A stretch of DNA of 64,000 nucleotides from Burkholderiaceae bacterium (lineage in GTDB: Bacteria; Pseudomonadota; Gammaproteobacteria; Burkholderiales; Burkholderiaceae_E), in contig JACKLP010000001.1 of assembly GCA_024235875.1 (NCBI GenBank), positions 310,001-374,000 on the forward strand, given 5' to 3'. The stretch's first letter is position 1. Every line of letters starts with the position of its first letter. A program made the translations under genes and the position numbers. Below are positions 1 through 7,995 of the stretch, piece after piece. Under the pieces are notes generated by a model. The model had not been told where the DNA came from. It saw only the letters and a program-made list of their open reading frames with translations, and did no database searches.

Positions 1-102
1 GACGACCCGGCGCGCATCTTCGGCAGCGAATCGGCGCGCCATCGCGGCGCCGATACCGCTGCCGGCGCCGGTCACCACCACCACGGTATTCTCGACCCGC
101 AT
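1..102 (-). CDS. Short-chain dehydrogenase/reductase (SDR), N-terminal fragment
   Basis: Only the first 34 codons lie in the window; the gene continues past the left edge. The translation begins MRVENTVVVVTGAGSGIGAA, a beta strand followed by the TGxxxGIG nucleotide-binding motif (TGAGSGIG, residues 11-18) that opens classical SDR oxidoreductases. The ATG at 102-100 lies one base after the TGA of the quinone-oxidoreductase-like gene upstream, so the two are probably translated from one mRNA. Substrate cannot be inferred from this fragment. By context it is part of the same CoA-linked catabolic operon as the next genes. Confidence 0.8.
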   Translation of the reverse strand, partial: MRVENTVVVVTGAGSGIGAAMARRFAAEDARRVV

Positions 103-103
103 C

Positions 104-1096
104 TCACCCTCTCCGGCCAAGGGCGGTGGTCAGCACGATCTTTCCCATCGCACGGCGGGCTGCGACTTCCTCGAGGGCGGCGATAGCCTCTTCGAGGGGC
201 CGCCGCTGGGTAACCGCCGGACGAATCCGCCCGCTGGCGAGCCAAGCGGTCAGCTCTTGCATCAGTTCGGCCGCGCGGGCCGGCTCTTGTTCGCGAAATC
301 TCCCGTAGAACACCCCGACGATCGAACAGCCCTTGAGGAGCGCCAGGTTCAGCGGCGGGCGCGGAATCTCGCCGGCGGTGAAACCGATCACCAGATAACG
401 CCCTTTCCAGGCCATGCTGCGTAACGCCGGCTCAGCGTAGCCGCCGCCGACCGGGTCGTAGACGACATCCACGCCGCGCCCACCGGTGAGCTCGCGAAGG
501 CGCTCGCGCAAGTCCTCGCGGCTGTAGTCGATGCCTGCATCGGCACCGTACTCATGGCAAAGCGCCAGCTTGCGGGCGCTGCTGGCGGCCGCGATCACGC
601 GAGCGCCCAGGTGACGACCGAGTTCCACCGCGGACAGGCCGGTACCACCCGCGGCACCGAGCACGAGCAGGGTCTCGCCCGCTCGCAACCGTGCGCGCTC
701 GACGAGCGCATAGTGTGTCGTGCCATAAGTGATGACGAGCGAGGCGGCCGCATCCATCGAGACGCCGGCCGGCAATGCGACCAGCTTTCGAGCGTCGGTG
801 ACGACCTCTTCCGCAAAGCCGCCCCAGCCGCAGACGGCGATGACGGGGTCGCCCACGCGGTAGCCCTGGACGCCCTCGCCCAGTGCCTTCACGGTACCAG
901 CCGCCTCTCCTCCCGGGGAGAACGGCAGCGGCGGATGAAACTGGTACTTGTCCTCGATGATCAGCGTATCGGGAAAGTTCACGGCCGCCGCGTGGACTGC
1001 GACGAGCACTTCTCCCGGGCCGGGCTGCGGGGTCGGGACGTCCTCGAGCACCAGCGTGTCGGGCTTTCCGTAGGCCTTGCAAAGCAGTGCCTTCAT
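104..1096 (-). CDS. Zinc-free MDR oxidoreductase, NADPH:quinone oxidoreductase-like
   Basis: A 330-residue medium-chain dehydrogenase/reductase of the quinone oxidoreductase branch, predicted to be a cytosolic NADPH-dependent reductase. The GroES-like N-terminal half lacks the cysteine/histidine zinc ligands of alcohol dehydrogenases. The nucleotide-binding loop GAAGGTG is at residues 147-153. I chose the ATG at 1096 (MKALLCKAYG), which matches the family start and has a GGGG element eight bases upstream; a TTG at 1108 and an ATG at 1102 are also in frame. It sits between two SDR genes and shares a fold with a second MDR gene at 3983-4969. Such enzymes are common in acyl-CoA and isoprenoid catabolic clusters, but the real substrate is not shown by the sequence. 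Confidence 0.85.
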   Translation of the reverse strand: MKALLCKAYGKPDTLVLEDVPTPQPGPGEVLVAVHAAAVNFPDTLIIEDKYQFHPPLPFSPGGEAAGTVKALGEGVQGYRVGDPVIAVCGWGGFAEEVVTDARKLVALPAGVSMDAAASLVITYGTTHYALVERARLRAGETLLVLGAAGGTGLSAVELGRHLGARVIAAASSARKLALCHEYGADAGIDYSREDLRERLRELTGGRGVDVVYDPVGGGYAEPALRSMAWKGRYLVIGFTAGEIPRPPLNLALLKGCSIVGVFYGRFREQEPARAAELMQELTAWLASGRIRPAVTQRRPLEEAIAALEEVAARRAMGKIVLTTALGRRG

Positions 1097-1117
1097 CGAC
1101 ATCCCCAAGACGTTGTT

Positions 1118-1936
1118 TCAGAACAGGCCGATACTCAGCCCGCCGTCGGCGACCAGGCTGGCACCGGTCACGAAGCTCGATGCTGGCGAGACCAGGAACA
1201 GCACCACCCGCGCGATCTCCTCGGGCTCGCCCAACCGGCAAAGCGGCGTACGGGCAATCACACGGGCCTGCTCGGCGTCATCGTACTTGTCGGCCAGGCG
1301 GGTGCGTATCAGCCCGGGCATCACGGTGTTGACCCGGATCCCGGCCGGCCCGTACTCCTGCGCAAAGGCGCGTGACATGCCGATCAGGGCCGTCTTGAGG
1401 GTCGAGTACAAGGCCAGGCCCCGGTCCGGATGCAAGGCGGCGACAGAAGCCATGTTCACGATCGCACCACCACCCCCGTCCCCCCGCACAGACATGAGAC
1501 GGGCCGCTTCAGCGGCCAGATACCAGTAGCCCCGAAGGTCGACTTCGACCGTCTTCGTGAAGAGGCCCAGGTCGGTGTCCGCGATTCGGCGCAGCGGGCT
1601 CAGGACCGCATTGTTGACGAGGATGTCGAGCCCGCCATGGCGCTTGCCGAGGTGCGCCGCCATCGATGCGATGTCGTCCATGCGGCCGATGTGGCAGGCG
1701 ACACCTTCGGCGCTGAGTCCCAAGGCACGCAACTCGCGCGCCACCCGGTCGCACTCGGCCTGATGCCGGCTGCTGACCACCACATGGGCACCGGCGCGGG
1801 CGAGCACGCGGGCGGTCGCCTCGCCGATCCCCTGGGTCGAGCCCGTGACCAGCGCCACCCGCCCCGCCAGCGAGAAAGGATCGGACTGCTCCGGGGTCCG
1901 ATGACCCGCCACGCCGGCCGCTGCGACGCCACTCAC
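1118..1936 (-). CDS. SDR family oxidoreductase
   Basis: A 272-residue classical SDR, predicted to be a cytosolic NAD(P)-dependent dehydrogenase or reductase. TGSTQGIG is at residues 31-38 and the NNA motif near 108-110. The catalytic Ser164, Tyr177 and Lys181 are present (YSTLK). I chose the GTG at 1936, which overlaps the stop codon of the acyl-CoA dehydrogenase gene (GTGA overlap) and implies translational coupling. Longer upstream extensions run inside that gene and are not credible. A hydroxyacyl-CoA or alcohol substrate is plausible because it is coupled to an acyl-CoA dehydrogenase. That is inference. Confidence 0.88.
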   Translation of the reverse strand: MSGVAAAGVAGHRTPEQSDPFSLAGRVALVTGSTQGIGEATARVLARAGAHVVVSSRHQAECDRVARELRALGLSAEGVACHIGRMDDIASMAAHLGKRHGGLDILVNNAVLSPLRRIADTDLGLFTKTVEVDLRGYWYLAAEAARLMSVRGDGGGGAIVNMASVAALHPDRGLALYSTLKTALIGMSRAFAQEYGPAGIRVNTVMPGLIRTRLADKYDDAEQARVIARTPLCRLGEPEEIARVVLFLVSPASSFVTGASLVADGGLSIGLF

Positions 1937-3213
1937 CACCGGAACAGCGCCGCGTCCGAGCGCGGTCGCGGTGCCGCGGCGGCCGTCTGCGGTTTGGGCT
2001 CCGCACCATGGCGTCTCACCAGTGCCTTGCCCAAGGCGGCGAGATGGACCTGATCCGGCCCGTCGCCCATGCGCATGAAGCGCGCATAGGTGTAGGCCTC
2101 GGCCAGGAAGGTGTCCTGCGACACGCCGGCACCGCCGAAAACCTGGATCGCCGCATCGATGACGCGCCCGGCCATGGCCGGCACGACGATCTTCGCCGCC
2201 CCGATGAGATCCCGGGCGAGCTTGTTGCCCTCGCGGTCCATCTTGTCGGCCGCGCGCAGGGTCAGCATCCGGGCCTGCTCGATCTCGCAGAAGGCTCGCG
2301 CGATCTCCTCGCGAACGCTGCCATGCTCCGACAGAGGACGACCAAAGGCCTCCCGTAGCGTGGCCCGTCGGCACATCATCTCGAGTGCGCGTTGCGCACA
2401 GCCGACGAGTCGCATGCAATGGTGGATCCGCCCCGGGCCAAGCCGTCCCTGGGCGATCTCGAATCCACGACCCTCGCCCAGGATCATGTTTGACGCCGGC
2501 ACCCGGACATTCTCATAGATGATCTCCGGATGGCCGACCGGGGCATCGTCGTAGCCGAACACCTGCATGTCGCGCACGATCCGAACGCCCGGCGTTTCGC
2601 GCGGGACCAGGATCATCGACTGGCGCTTGTGCACGTCCGGATGGTCCGGATCGGTCAGGCCCATGACGATCAGGATCTTGCAGTCCTCGTTGATTGCACC
2701 CGAGGTGAACCACTTGCGCCCATTGATCACGTAGTCGTCGCCATCGCGACGGATCTCGCAGCGGATGTTGGTGGCATCGCTCGAGGCGACCTCGGGCTCC
2801 GTCATCGAGAACGACGAGCGGATCGAACCATCGAGCAACGGCCTCAGCCAGCGCGCCTGCTGGGCTGGCGTGCCGTACTGCGCCAGGACCTCCATGTTGC
2901 CGGTATCGGGTGCCGAGCAATTGAAGACCTCGCTGGCCCAGAGCACCCGTCCCATCGACTCTGCCAGTGGCGCATAGTCGAGATTGCTCAAGCCGGCGCC
3001 GTGCTCTCCGGGAAGGAACAGGTTCCACAGCCCCTCTGCCCGGGCCCGCGCCTTGAGCGACTGCAGGATCGGCGGCGTGCGATAGCGCGCCTGCGGGCCC
3101 TGGCCATGCACCTGCTCCCGATACAGGTGCTCGACCGGAAACACGTGGCGCGCCATGAAGTCATCGACTCTCGCGCCGAGTTCGGCACTGCGCGGGCTGG
3201 GCTCGAAGTTCAT
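1933..3213 (-). CDS. Acyl-CoA dehydrogenase family protein (ACAD10/11-like)
   Basis: A 426-residue flavoprotein of the acyl-CoA dehydrogenase family, expected to introduce an alpha-beta double bond into an acyl-CoA and pass electrons to electron-transfer flavoprotein. The family signature is visible as SMTEP at residues 136-140 followed by SSD. The C-terminal region carries FGGAG and MRMGDGPDQVH, close to the ACAD10/ACAD11 type. The ATG at 3213 was preferred over upstream in-frame codons because GGAG lies about six bases before it. Its stop overlaps the start of the downstream SDR gene. Chain length or branching preference cannot be read from the sequence. Confidence 0.9.
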   Translation of the reverse strand: MNFEPSPRSAELGARVDDFMARHVFPVEHLYREQVHGQGPQARYRTPPILQSLKARARAEGLWNLFLPGEHGAGLSNLDYAPLAESMGRVLWASEVFNCSAPDTGNMEVLAQYGTPAQQARWLRPLLDGSIRSSFSMTEPEVASSDATNIRCEIRRDGDDYVINGRKWFTSGAINEDCKILIVMGLTDPDHPDVHKRQSMILVPRETPGVRIVRDMQVFGYDDAPVGHPEIIYENVRVPASNMILGEGRGFEIAQGRLGPGRIHHCMRLVGCAQRALEMMCRRATLREAFGRPLSEHGSVREEIARAFCEIEQARMLTLRAADKMDREGNKLARDLIGAAKIVVPAMAGRVIDAAIQVFGGAGVSQDTFLAEAYTYARFMRMGDGPDQVHLAALGKALVRRHGAEPKPQTAAAAPRPRSDAALFRW

Positions 3214-3324
3214 CCGGGTCTCCGTTCCTGGGCCTGTCGGCATCGTGCCGGCAATCGCCATCGCCTGTCTTGTGAGAACTGGCTGTCGACAGTCGCAGCC
3301 AGTCCTGGCCGGTCCGGGTCGCCC

Positions 3325-3867
3325 TCAGCCGGCTTCCGGCCGATACCAGCGCGGGAAGAACCGGGCAACCTGCGGGCCCGATGCCTTGAGCGCATGACAG
3401 CCATCGATGCTGAACGGCTTGCTGTCGGCGTCTTGCATCAAGACCTCCCACATGGCCTGCAACACCGCGCTGCCCATCACGCCGGCGAGCTCGTTCATGT
3501 GCGTACAGCCCGCCGTACGGCCCAGCAGCTGCCGGATCGCTGCACGGTAGCCGCCGGCCACCTTGACCCCGACCAGCTTGGAATAGTCGGGCGCGATCGC
3601 CGCGCAGGCCTGTCCGTACGGGCCGGCAGCCACCGTCGCGGTCGCGCCGACGATGGTCGCGGTGGCATCCACGGTCAGTCGCAACCACATCGAGTGCATC
3701 GGCTGCCCGGCCGGCAAATGGCCATCGGCCATCGGCACCGGCGTGGGCCAGGCGTCGGAGAGATGCCCCTCGATGTCCCACAGGCCGTCGGTTCGCTGAT
3801 AGGCCTGGACGGTGATCGAGCGTCGATGCGCCGGCGTGCGCTCGCAGTCGGGGGGTGGCAGAGACAT
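3325..3867 (-). CDS. DUF2889 domain protein
   Basis: A 180-residue protein that matches my memory of the DUF2889 family throughout. It begins MSLPPPDCERTPAHRRSI, continues with TDGLWDIEGHLSD (residues 27-38) and a WLRLTVD strand, and has a conserved GCTHMNEL block with Cys121 and His123. No signal peptide or membrane segment is present, so it is probably cytosolic. The function of the family is unknown. The Cys/His block and the DGLWDIEG motif look like a ligand or metal site, but that is a guess. The ATG at 3867 is preferred to an in-frame TTG at 3876. It lies between an acyl-CoA dehydrogenase and an MDR oxidoreductase on the same strand, consistent with a role in the same catabolic pathway. 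Confidence 0.85.
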   Translation of the reverse strand: MSLPPPDCERTPAHRRSITVQAYQRTDGLWDIEGHLSDAWPTPVPMADGHLPAGQPMHSMWLRLTVDATATIVGATATVAAGPYGQACAAIAPDYSKLVGVKVAGGYRAAIRQLLGRTAGCTHMNELAGVMGSAVLQAMWEVLMQDADSKPFSIDGCHALKASGPQVARFFPRWYRPEAG

Positions 3868-3982
3868 GATCCGCAAGTCCAGGAGTCCGGAGAACTCGAA
3901 GTCTACGCCGCCGACGCCTCACGGCGCCTGTGCCTCCGATTCCGCAGGCCGTGGAATTCTCAAGCCATCGGTGTGGCCAGCC

Positions 3983-4969
3983 TCACGCCACGTCGGCGGC
4001 GACCCTTAGCACGGTCTTGCCGCTGCCCTGGCCCGTCAGCGCGAATTCAAGCGCTGCTCGGTAATCCTCGAAGGCGAACTCGCGTCCTACCGGCGGATCG
4101 ATCCGAGCGTCGGCGGCCCAGCCCAGCATCTCCTCGAGTTGCGCGTCGGCCCGGGCCGGCTCATACAGGATGAACTGGCGTACGTCGACGCCGACCATGG
4201 CAGCACCCTTCATGAGCGCGAGATTCGCCCGCAGCGACGGAATGGGCCCACCGACGAAGCCGACCACCAGCAATCGCCCGCCCCAGCGCAACGAACGGAA
4301 TGCCGGCTCGAACAGCGGGCCGCAGACCGGATCGAACACGACGTCCGGACCCGTGCCCGCGCATGCCACCTTGAGGCGATCCCGCCAGCCGTCGGGATCG
4401 GTGTCGATCACCTCGTGCGCACCGTTGCCGCGCGCATATTCGCGCTTGGCCGGCGTCGATGCCGCCGCGACCACTGTCGCACCGAGCGCGCGTCCCACCT
4501 GCACCGCGGCCGAGCCGACGCCGCCGGCAGCACCGAGCACCAGCAGATTCTCGCCGGGCGCCAACCGGGCCCGATCCCGCAGCCCGTGCAATGCGGTCAG
4601 GTAGTTGATCCGGAACCCTGCCGCCTGGACGAACGAGAGCCGAGCCGGAATCCGGAAGACCGCGGCGACCGGCGCACGAACGAATTGTGCGAAGCCCCCG
4701 TCCACGGCCGCCAGGACCCGATCGCCGATCGCGAAGCCGGCAACCCCTTCGCCAATCGCATGCACGCGCCCCGCGACCTCCTTGCCGGGAACATGCGGCA
4801 GTGCCGGCTTGACCTGGTAGCGTCCGAGCGACACGAGCGCATCCACGTAGCCGACACCGCAGGCAGCGATCTCGATCACCACTTCGCCGCGACCGGCGAC
4901 CGGCGTCTCGGCTTCTCGCATGCGGTAGCCGTCGATCGACTCGAGCGACTCGGCCTGAATGATCTTCAT
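3983..4969 (-). CDS. Zinc-free MDR oxidoreductase, quinone oxidoreductase-like (second copy)
   Basis: A 328-residue MDR protein with the same architecture as the gene at 104-1096: GroES-like N-terminal half without zinc ligands and a Rossmann loop GAAGGVG at residues 146-152. The C-terminal pattern (LRWGGRLLVVGF, then IPSLRANLALMKG) also parallels the first copy (MAWKGRYLVIGF, then IPRPPLNLALLKG), so the two are related paralogues. The start ATG at 4969 (MKIIQAESLE) is ten bases after the preceding gene's stop on the same strand. Predicted NADPH-dependent reduction of an enone or enoyl substrate is family-level inference. Two paralogues around one acyl-CoA dehydrogenase suggest two reductive steps or two substrates. 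Confidence 0.85.
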   Translation of the reverse strand: MKIIQAESLESIDGYRMREAETPVAGRGEVVIEIAACGVGYVDALVSLGRYQVKPALPHVPGKEVAGRVHAIGEGVAGFAIGDRVLAAVDGGFAQFVRAPVAAVFRIPARLSFVQAAGFRINYLTALHGLRDRARLAPGENLLVLGAAGGVGSAAVQVGRALGATVVAAASTPAKREYARGNGAHEVIDTDPDGWRDRLKVACAGTGPDVVFDPVCGPLFEPAFRSLRWGGRLLVVGFVGGPIPSLRANLALMKGAAMVGVDVRQFILYEPARADAQLEEMLGWAADARIDPPVGREFAFEDYRAALEFALTGQGSGKTVLRVAADVA

Positions 4970-4979
4970 AGCCTTCTTC

Positions 4980-5852
4980 TCAGCGCAAAAAGCGCGACTC
5001 GAGCTCGCGCAGATGGTCGTCGCCTTGCAGGCGCATGATCTCGTCGACGCAGGGCAACAGCGCATCGACCTCGCGGATGCCTCCATCGCGACGGATCCGG
5101 GCGAATACATCGCGCATCGCGCCGACCGCCGCGCGGATCGCATGGTTGCCGTAGATCACGATCCGAACCTTACCCAGAGCAGCAATATCCGCTTCGCTGA
5201 GTTGCGGGTAGGCGGTGGGCACCAGGACCAGGGGCACCGGGCCAGGCCAGGCGGCCACGAAGGCCAGGATCTCGTCGGGCGTCTTCTGCTTCGAGTGGAT
5301 CAGGATCGCATCGGCGCCGGCATCGGCATAGGCGAGCCCCCGCTCGATCGCCTCGGCCCGACCGCGCCCGGCGATCAGCGCCTCGACACGCGCGATCACC
5401 CTGAAATCCGGATCGATTCGGGCAGCCACGGCCGCCTCGACCTTGCCGCAGAACTCCGCGATGCTCACCAAGTCCTGGCGACCACCGGCACGCAGGCTCG
5501 TGTCCTTCGGAAAGGACTTGTCCTCGATCACCACGGCCGATGCGCCGGCGGCCTCGTATTGCGGCACCACGTAGCTGACATTGACCGCATTGCCAAAGCC
5601 CGTGTCGATATCTGCGATCAGCGGGACCGATACCCTGGCCGCGATCGCACGCATCATTTCCAGATGAGTACCCATCGGCAGGATGCTGGCGTCGGGTAGC
5701 GCATGACTTGCGGAAAGCTCGAAGCCACTTCCCCAGATGGCGTCGAAGCCGGCCGCCTCGGCCAGGCGCGCCGCCAGCGGATTGTGCGCAGCCATCGCCG
5801 CGATCAACCGGTCCGAGCCGAGCGCCTCGCGCAAGCGGTGATTCTTGCTCAT
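4980..5852 (-). CDS. pphA: Probable phosphonopyruvate hydrolase (PEP mutase/isocitrate lyase superfamily)
   Basis: A 290-residue TIM-barrel protein of the PEP mutase/isocitrate lyase superfamily. Phosphonopyruvate hydrolase cleaves the C-P bond of phosphonopyruvate to pyruvate and phosphate. The diagnostic loop reads EDKSFPKDTS at residues 110-119. The position that is Asn in PEP mutases (KxNS) is Thr118 here, as I recall for the Variovorax hydrolase, which is also about 290 residues. Asp54 and Lys116 correspond to conserved active-site residues. The second of two tandem ATGs (5852) has GAGG six bases upstream; the first (5855) overlaps the previous gene's stop as ATGA. No phosphonoalanine transaminase is nearby, so the source of phosphonopyruvate is not evident. 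Other C-C lyase activities of the superfamily remain possible. Confidence 0.75.
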   Translation of the reverse strand: MSKNHRLREALGSDRLIAAMAAHNPLAARLAEAAGFDAIWGSGFELSASHALPDASILPMGTHLEMMRAIAARVSVPLIADIDTGFGNAVNVSYVVPQYEAAGASAVVIEDKSFPKDTSLRAGGRQDLVSIAEFCGKVEAAVAARIDPDFRVIARVEALIAGRGRAEAIERGLAYADAGADAILIHSKQKTPDEILAFVAAWPGPVPLVLVPTAYPQLSEADIAALGKVRIVIYGNHAIRAAVGAMRDVFARIRRDGGIREVDALLPCVDEIMRLQGDDHLRELESRFLR

Positions 5853-6841
5853 CATCCGCCTCGGATCGCGTAGCGCTTGCCGACCGCCGACGGCACCAAC
5901 TCGTCGCCGAAGACCTGGCTCATCGCCGCCATCGCACGCCAGCCGGTGCAATGCCCCGGAGCCAGCATTTTCAGGCCGAACTCGCGCAGGTCCGAGATAG
6001 TCTCCGGAATGATGGCCTCGGTGACGCCGGACAGGTGCAGCCCGCCCATCGCACCGTATAGCGGCACATCGGGAAAGCTGGATCGGGCGTGACGCAGCAC
6101 ATTGACGATGCCGGCATGCGAACAGGCCGAGAACACGAACTGCCCGCGCCCACGGATGTGCACCGCGACCGAGCGCTCGTCGATCAGCAGCGGATCGGGT
6201 TCCCAGGGCGCCTCGGGCCCGTCACGGCGCACCTGCCCGGGCAGGCCCTTCTCATAGGGGGTGACCCTCGGGATCTCACCACTGACGTGGAACATGTCGT
6301 CGACGATCCAGTGCGCCGCGCGCGAGACCACCAGCTCGGCCCCGGCATCGGTGAGCGCGCCAGGCGCGGGCACCGGTCCCAGCGGCGTCACCAGACCGCC
6401 GGGGCGGGTCATTCCACGCTCCGCGAACATTCCGGGGTGGACGTAGCATGGCACCGAAGCGCCGTTGCGCCGGGACGTGATCGCGGCGAGCGCATCGGTC
6501 AGCCCGCCGGCGTGGTCCCAGTGACCGTGTGACAGTACGACAGCGTCGACCGAGGCGAGCGCCGCACCGAGCACCTCGCAGTTGCGAACGAAGGTCGCGC
6601 CCTCGGGCCCCGCATCGAACAGCAGTGTCCGGCTCGCGTCGCCGCGATGCGCCGTGATCAGCAGCGACAGTCCGTGATGGGCGCAACAGGTGTTGGCACC
6701 GGTCACTGGGCGGATACGCCCGTTGCTCCAGAACGCCGACCACTCGGAGGCGACATCGGGTGGATTGCTCGACAGACTGTCGGTGAGGTTGTCGACCACC
6801 ACCAGGACATCGACACGGTCCACGGGCTCGGGCACGGGCAT
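5852..6841 (-). CDS. MBL-fold metallo-hydrolase
   Basis: A 329-residue metallo-beta-lactamase-fold protein. The metal-binding motif HGHWDH is at residues 105-110 and further histidines lie in CSHAG and GGLH. The layout resembles the MBL subgroup often annotated as dihydropteridine or methanopterin-synthase-like hydrolases; no specific substrate can be assigned. The ATG at 6841 has AAGGAG about seven bases upstream. Its stop overlaps the first ATG of the phosphonopyruvate hydrolase gene, so the two products are probably made together. No signal peptide is present. Confidence 0.85.
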   Translation of the reverse strand: MPVPEPVDRVDVLVVVDNLTDSLSSNPPDVASEWSAFWSNGRIRPVTGANTCCAHHGLSLLITAHRGDASRTLLFDAGPEGATFVRNCEVLGAALASVDAVVLSHGHWDHAGGLTDALAAITSRRNGASVPCYVHPGMFAERGMTRPGGLVTPLGPVPAPGALTDAGAELVVSRAAHWIVDDMFHVSGEIPRVTPYEKGLPGQVRRDGPEAPWEPDPLLIDERSVAVHIRGRGQFVFSACSHAGIVNVLRHARSSFPDVPLYGAMGGLHLSGVTEAIIPETISDLREFGLKMLAPGHCTGWRAMAAMSQVFGDELVPSAVGKRYAIRGG

Positions 6842-6925
6842 CGCACTCTCCTTGGGTCAGCGACGCCGCGGACCGCAGCGCCGGCGTCTCCATGCATTAT
6901 GCGGTGATCGCCCCTGCCGACGCCG

Positions 6926-7936
6926 TCAGCGCACGCAGGGCTCGATCAGTCCGAATCGCGACATGCGCCGGGTCAACACGTACCAGTAGTTGAGCGCCAG
7001 CTTTCGCCCCAGTCCCATGCCGGCCATCGAATAGCGCGCAGCGATCGCATCGATCTCCGGATCCACCTTCGCGAGATAGGCGAGCTGCTTCATGATCAAG
7101 TCGTAGTAGCCCTGGTTCGGGCCGACCCGATTGTCCGAGAAATACACCCCGCCCGTCGGCGCGACGAAGCAGGCATGGTTGCGCTTGAACCCTTCGAGCG
7201 ACTGCTCGATCAAGGCCCACATCCGTGGGCGATCGGGGTCGGACTGCGGCAAGCCCCGGTAGACCTGGTGCACGCCCACGATCGCGACCAGCATCCCGTC
7301 GAGCACGTTGAAGCGATAGCCGGGGAACTCCTTCAGCCAGATGCCATGCTCGAGCCGGCGCGCCATCGTCTTCCCCGGCATCCCATCTTCCAGGGCAAAA
7401 ACCGCGCGCTTCGCGGCATCGAGCCAGCGGGCTTCGCCGCTCAGCCGATAGCCCCACATCATGGCCTCGCCGATACGCGCCTGGGCCATGGCCGAGTACC
7501 AGGGGGCGCTCTCGCCGAGCTTCGTGAAATCGAACTCGTAGGGAAAAGCCAGATTGCCCCCGGCGGTGGGGCGGGCGCGCCCACGAAGGAACTCGAGGTT
7601 CGCAAACAACAGCTGCCGCGCTCGCCCGTCACTCGCAAAAGGCGCCAGGGACATCGCGAAGTCGGCGATGAACAGGGGGTTGTACTGACGGCCCAGCTTG
7701 CCGCCATAGTCGAAGGTCAGGATTCCCTGCGCATCGAGCGGATAGCCCGAGAGGTTCGCCAGGCTACCGATCGAATAGGCGATGAAAGGCCCGCTCGGGG
7801 CAGCATAGCGACCGTGGACCGGGAACTCGCGGACGGTTCGGGCGGCCTTGACCCCCGAGCTTATGGCCCACAGCAGCACCGCCAGCAAGAGTGCATACCC
7901 GGCGACACGACCAAGCGACAGGCGACGCGCAGGCAT
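6926..7936 (-). CDS. Membrane-anchored D-glucuronyl C5-epimerase C-terminal-domain protein
   Basis: A 336-residue protein with one N-terminal membrane segment (about residues 11-26, after a basic start), then a domain resembling the C-terminal domain of glucuronyl C5-epimerases. Matching elements are YNP (85-87), PWYSAMAQ (145-152), an EHGIWLKEFPGYRFNVLDG block (196-214) and a tyrosine-rich C-terminus. C5-epimerases of heparan sulfate invert glucuronate to iduronate in a polymer. Here the catalytic domain would face the periplasm. GGGAG precedes the ATG at 7936. No glycosyltransferase or polysaccharide export gene is next to it, so a polysaccharide role is inferred only from the fold. It could instead be a different alpha/alpha-toroid sugar enzyme. 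Confidence 0.75.
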   Translation of the reverse strand: MPARRLSLGRVAGYALLLAVLLWAISSGVKAARTVREFPVHGRYAAPSGPFIAYSIGSLANLSGYPLDAQGILTFDYGGKLGRQYNPLFIADFAMSLAPFASDGRARQLLFANLEFLRGRARPTAGGNLAFPYEFDFTKLGESAPWYSAMAQARIGEAMMWGYRLSGEARWLDAAKRAVFALEDGMPGKTMARRLEHGIWLKEFPGYRFNVLDGMLVAIVGVHQVYRGLPQSDPDRPRMWALIEQSLEGFKRNHACFVAPTGGVYFSDNRVGPNQGYYDLIMKQLAYLAKVDPEIDAIAARYSMAGMGLGRKLALNYWYVLTRRMSRFGLIEPCVR

Positions 7937-7995
7937 CGAATCTCCCGGGCGGACCGGTTGTTGCCGCAGGCGTCGAGTCGGTCAGCCGCCAGTGC

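Noticed and set aside
2530..4173. 547-codon plus-strand open frame
   Set aside because: Antisense to the acyl-CoA dehydrogenase and DUF2889 genes; no recognisable protein features.
4980..5852. Annotation as PEP mutase or 2-methylisocitrate lyase
   Set aside because: The loop has Thr118 rather than the Asn of PEP mutases and lacks the KKCGH-type motif expected of isocitrate lyases.
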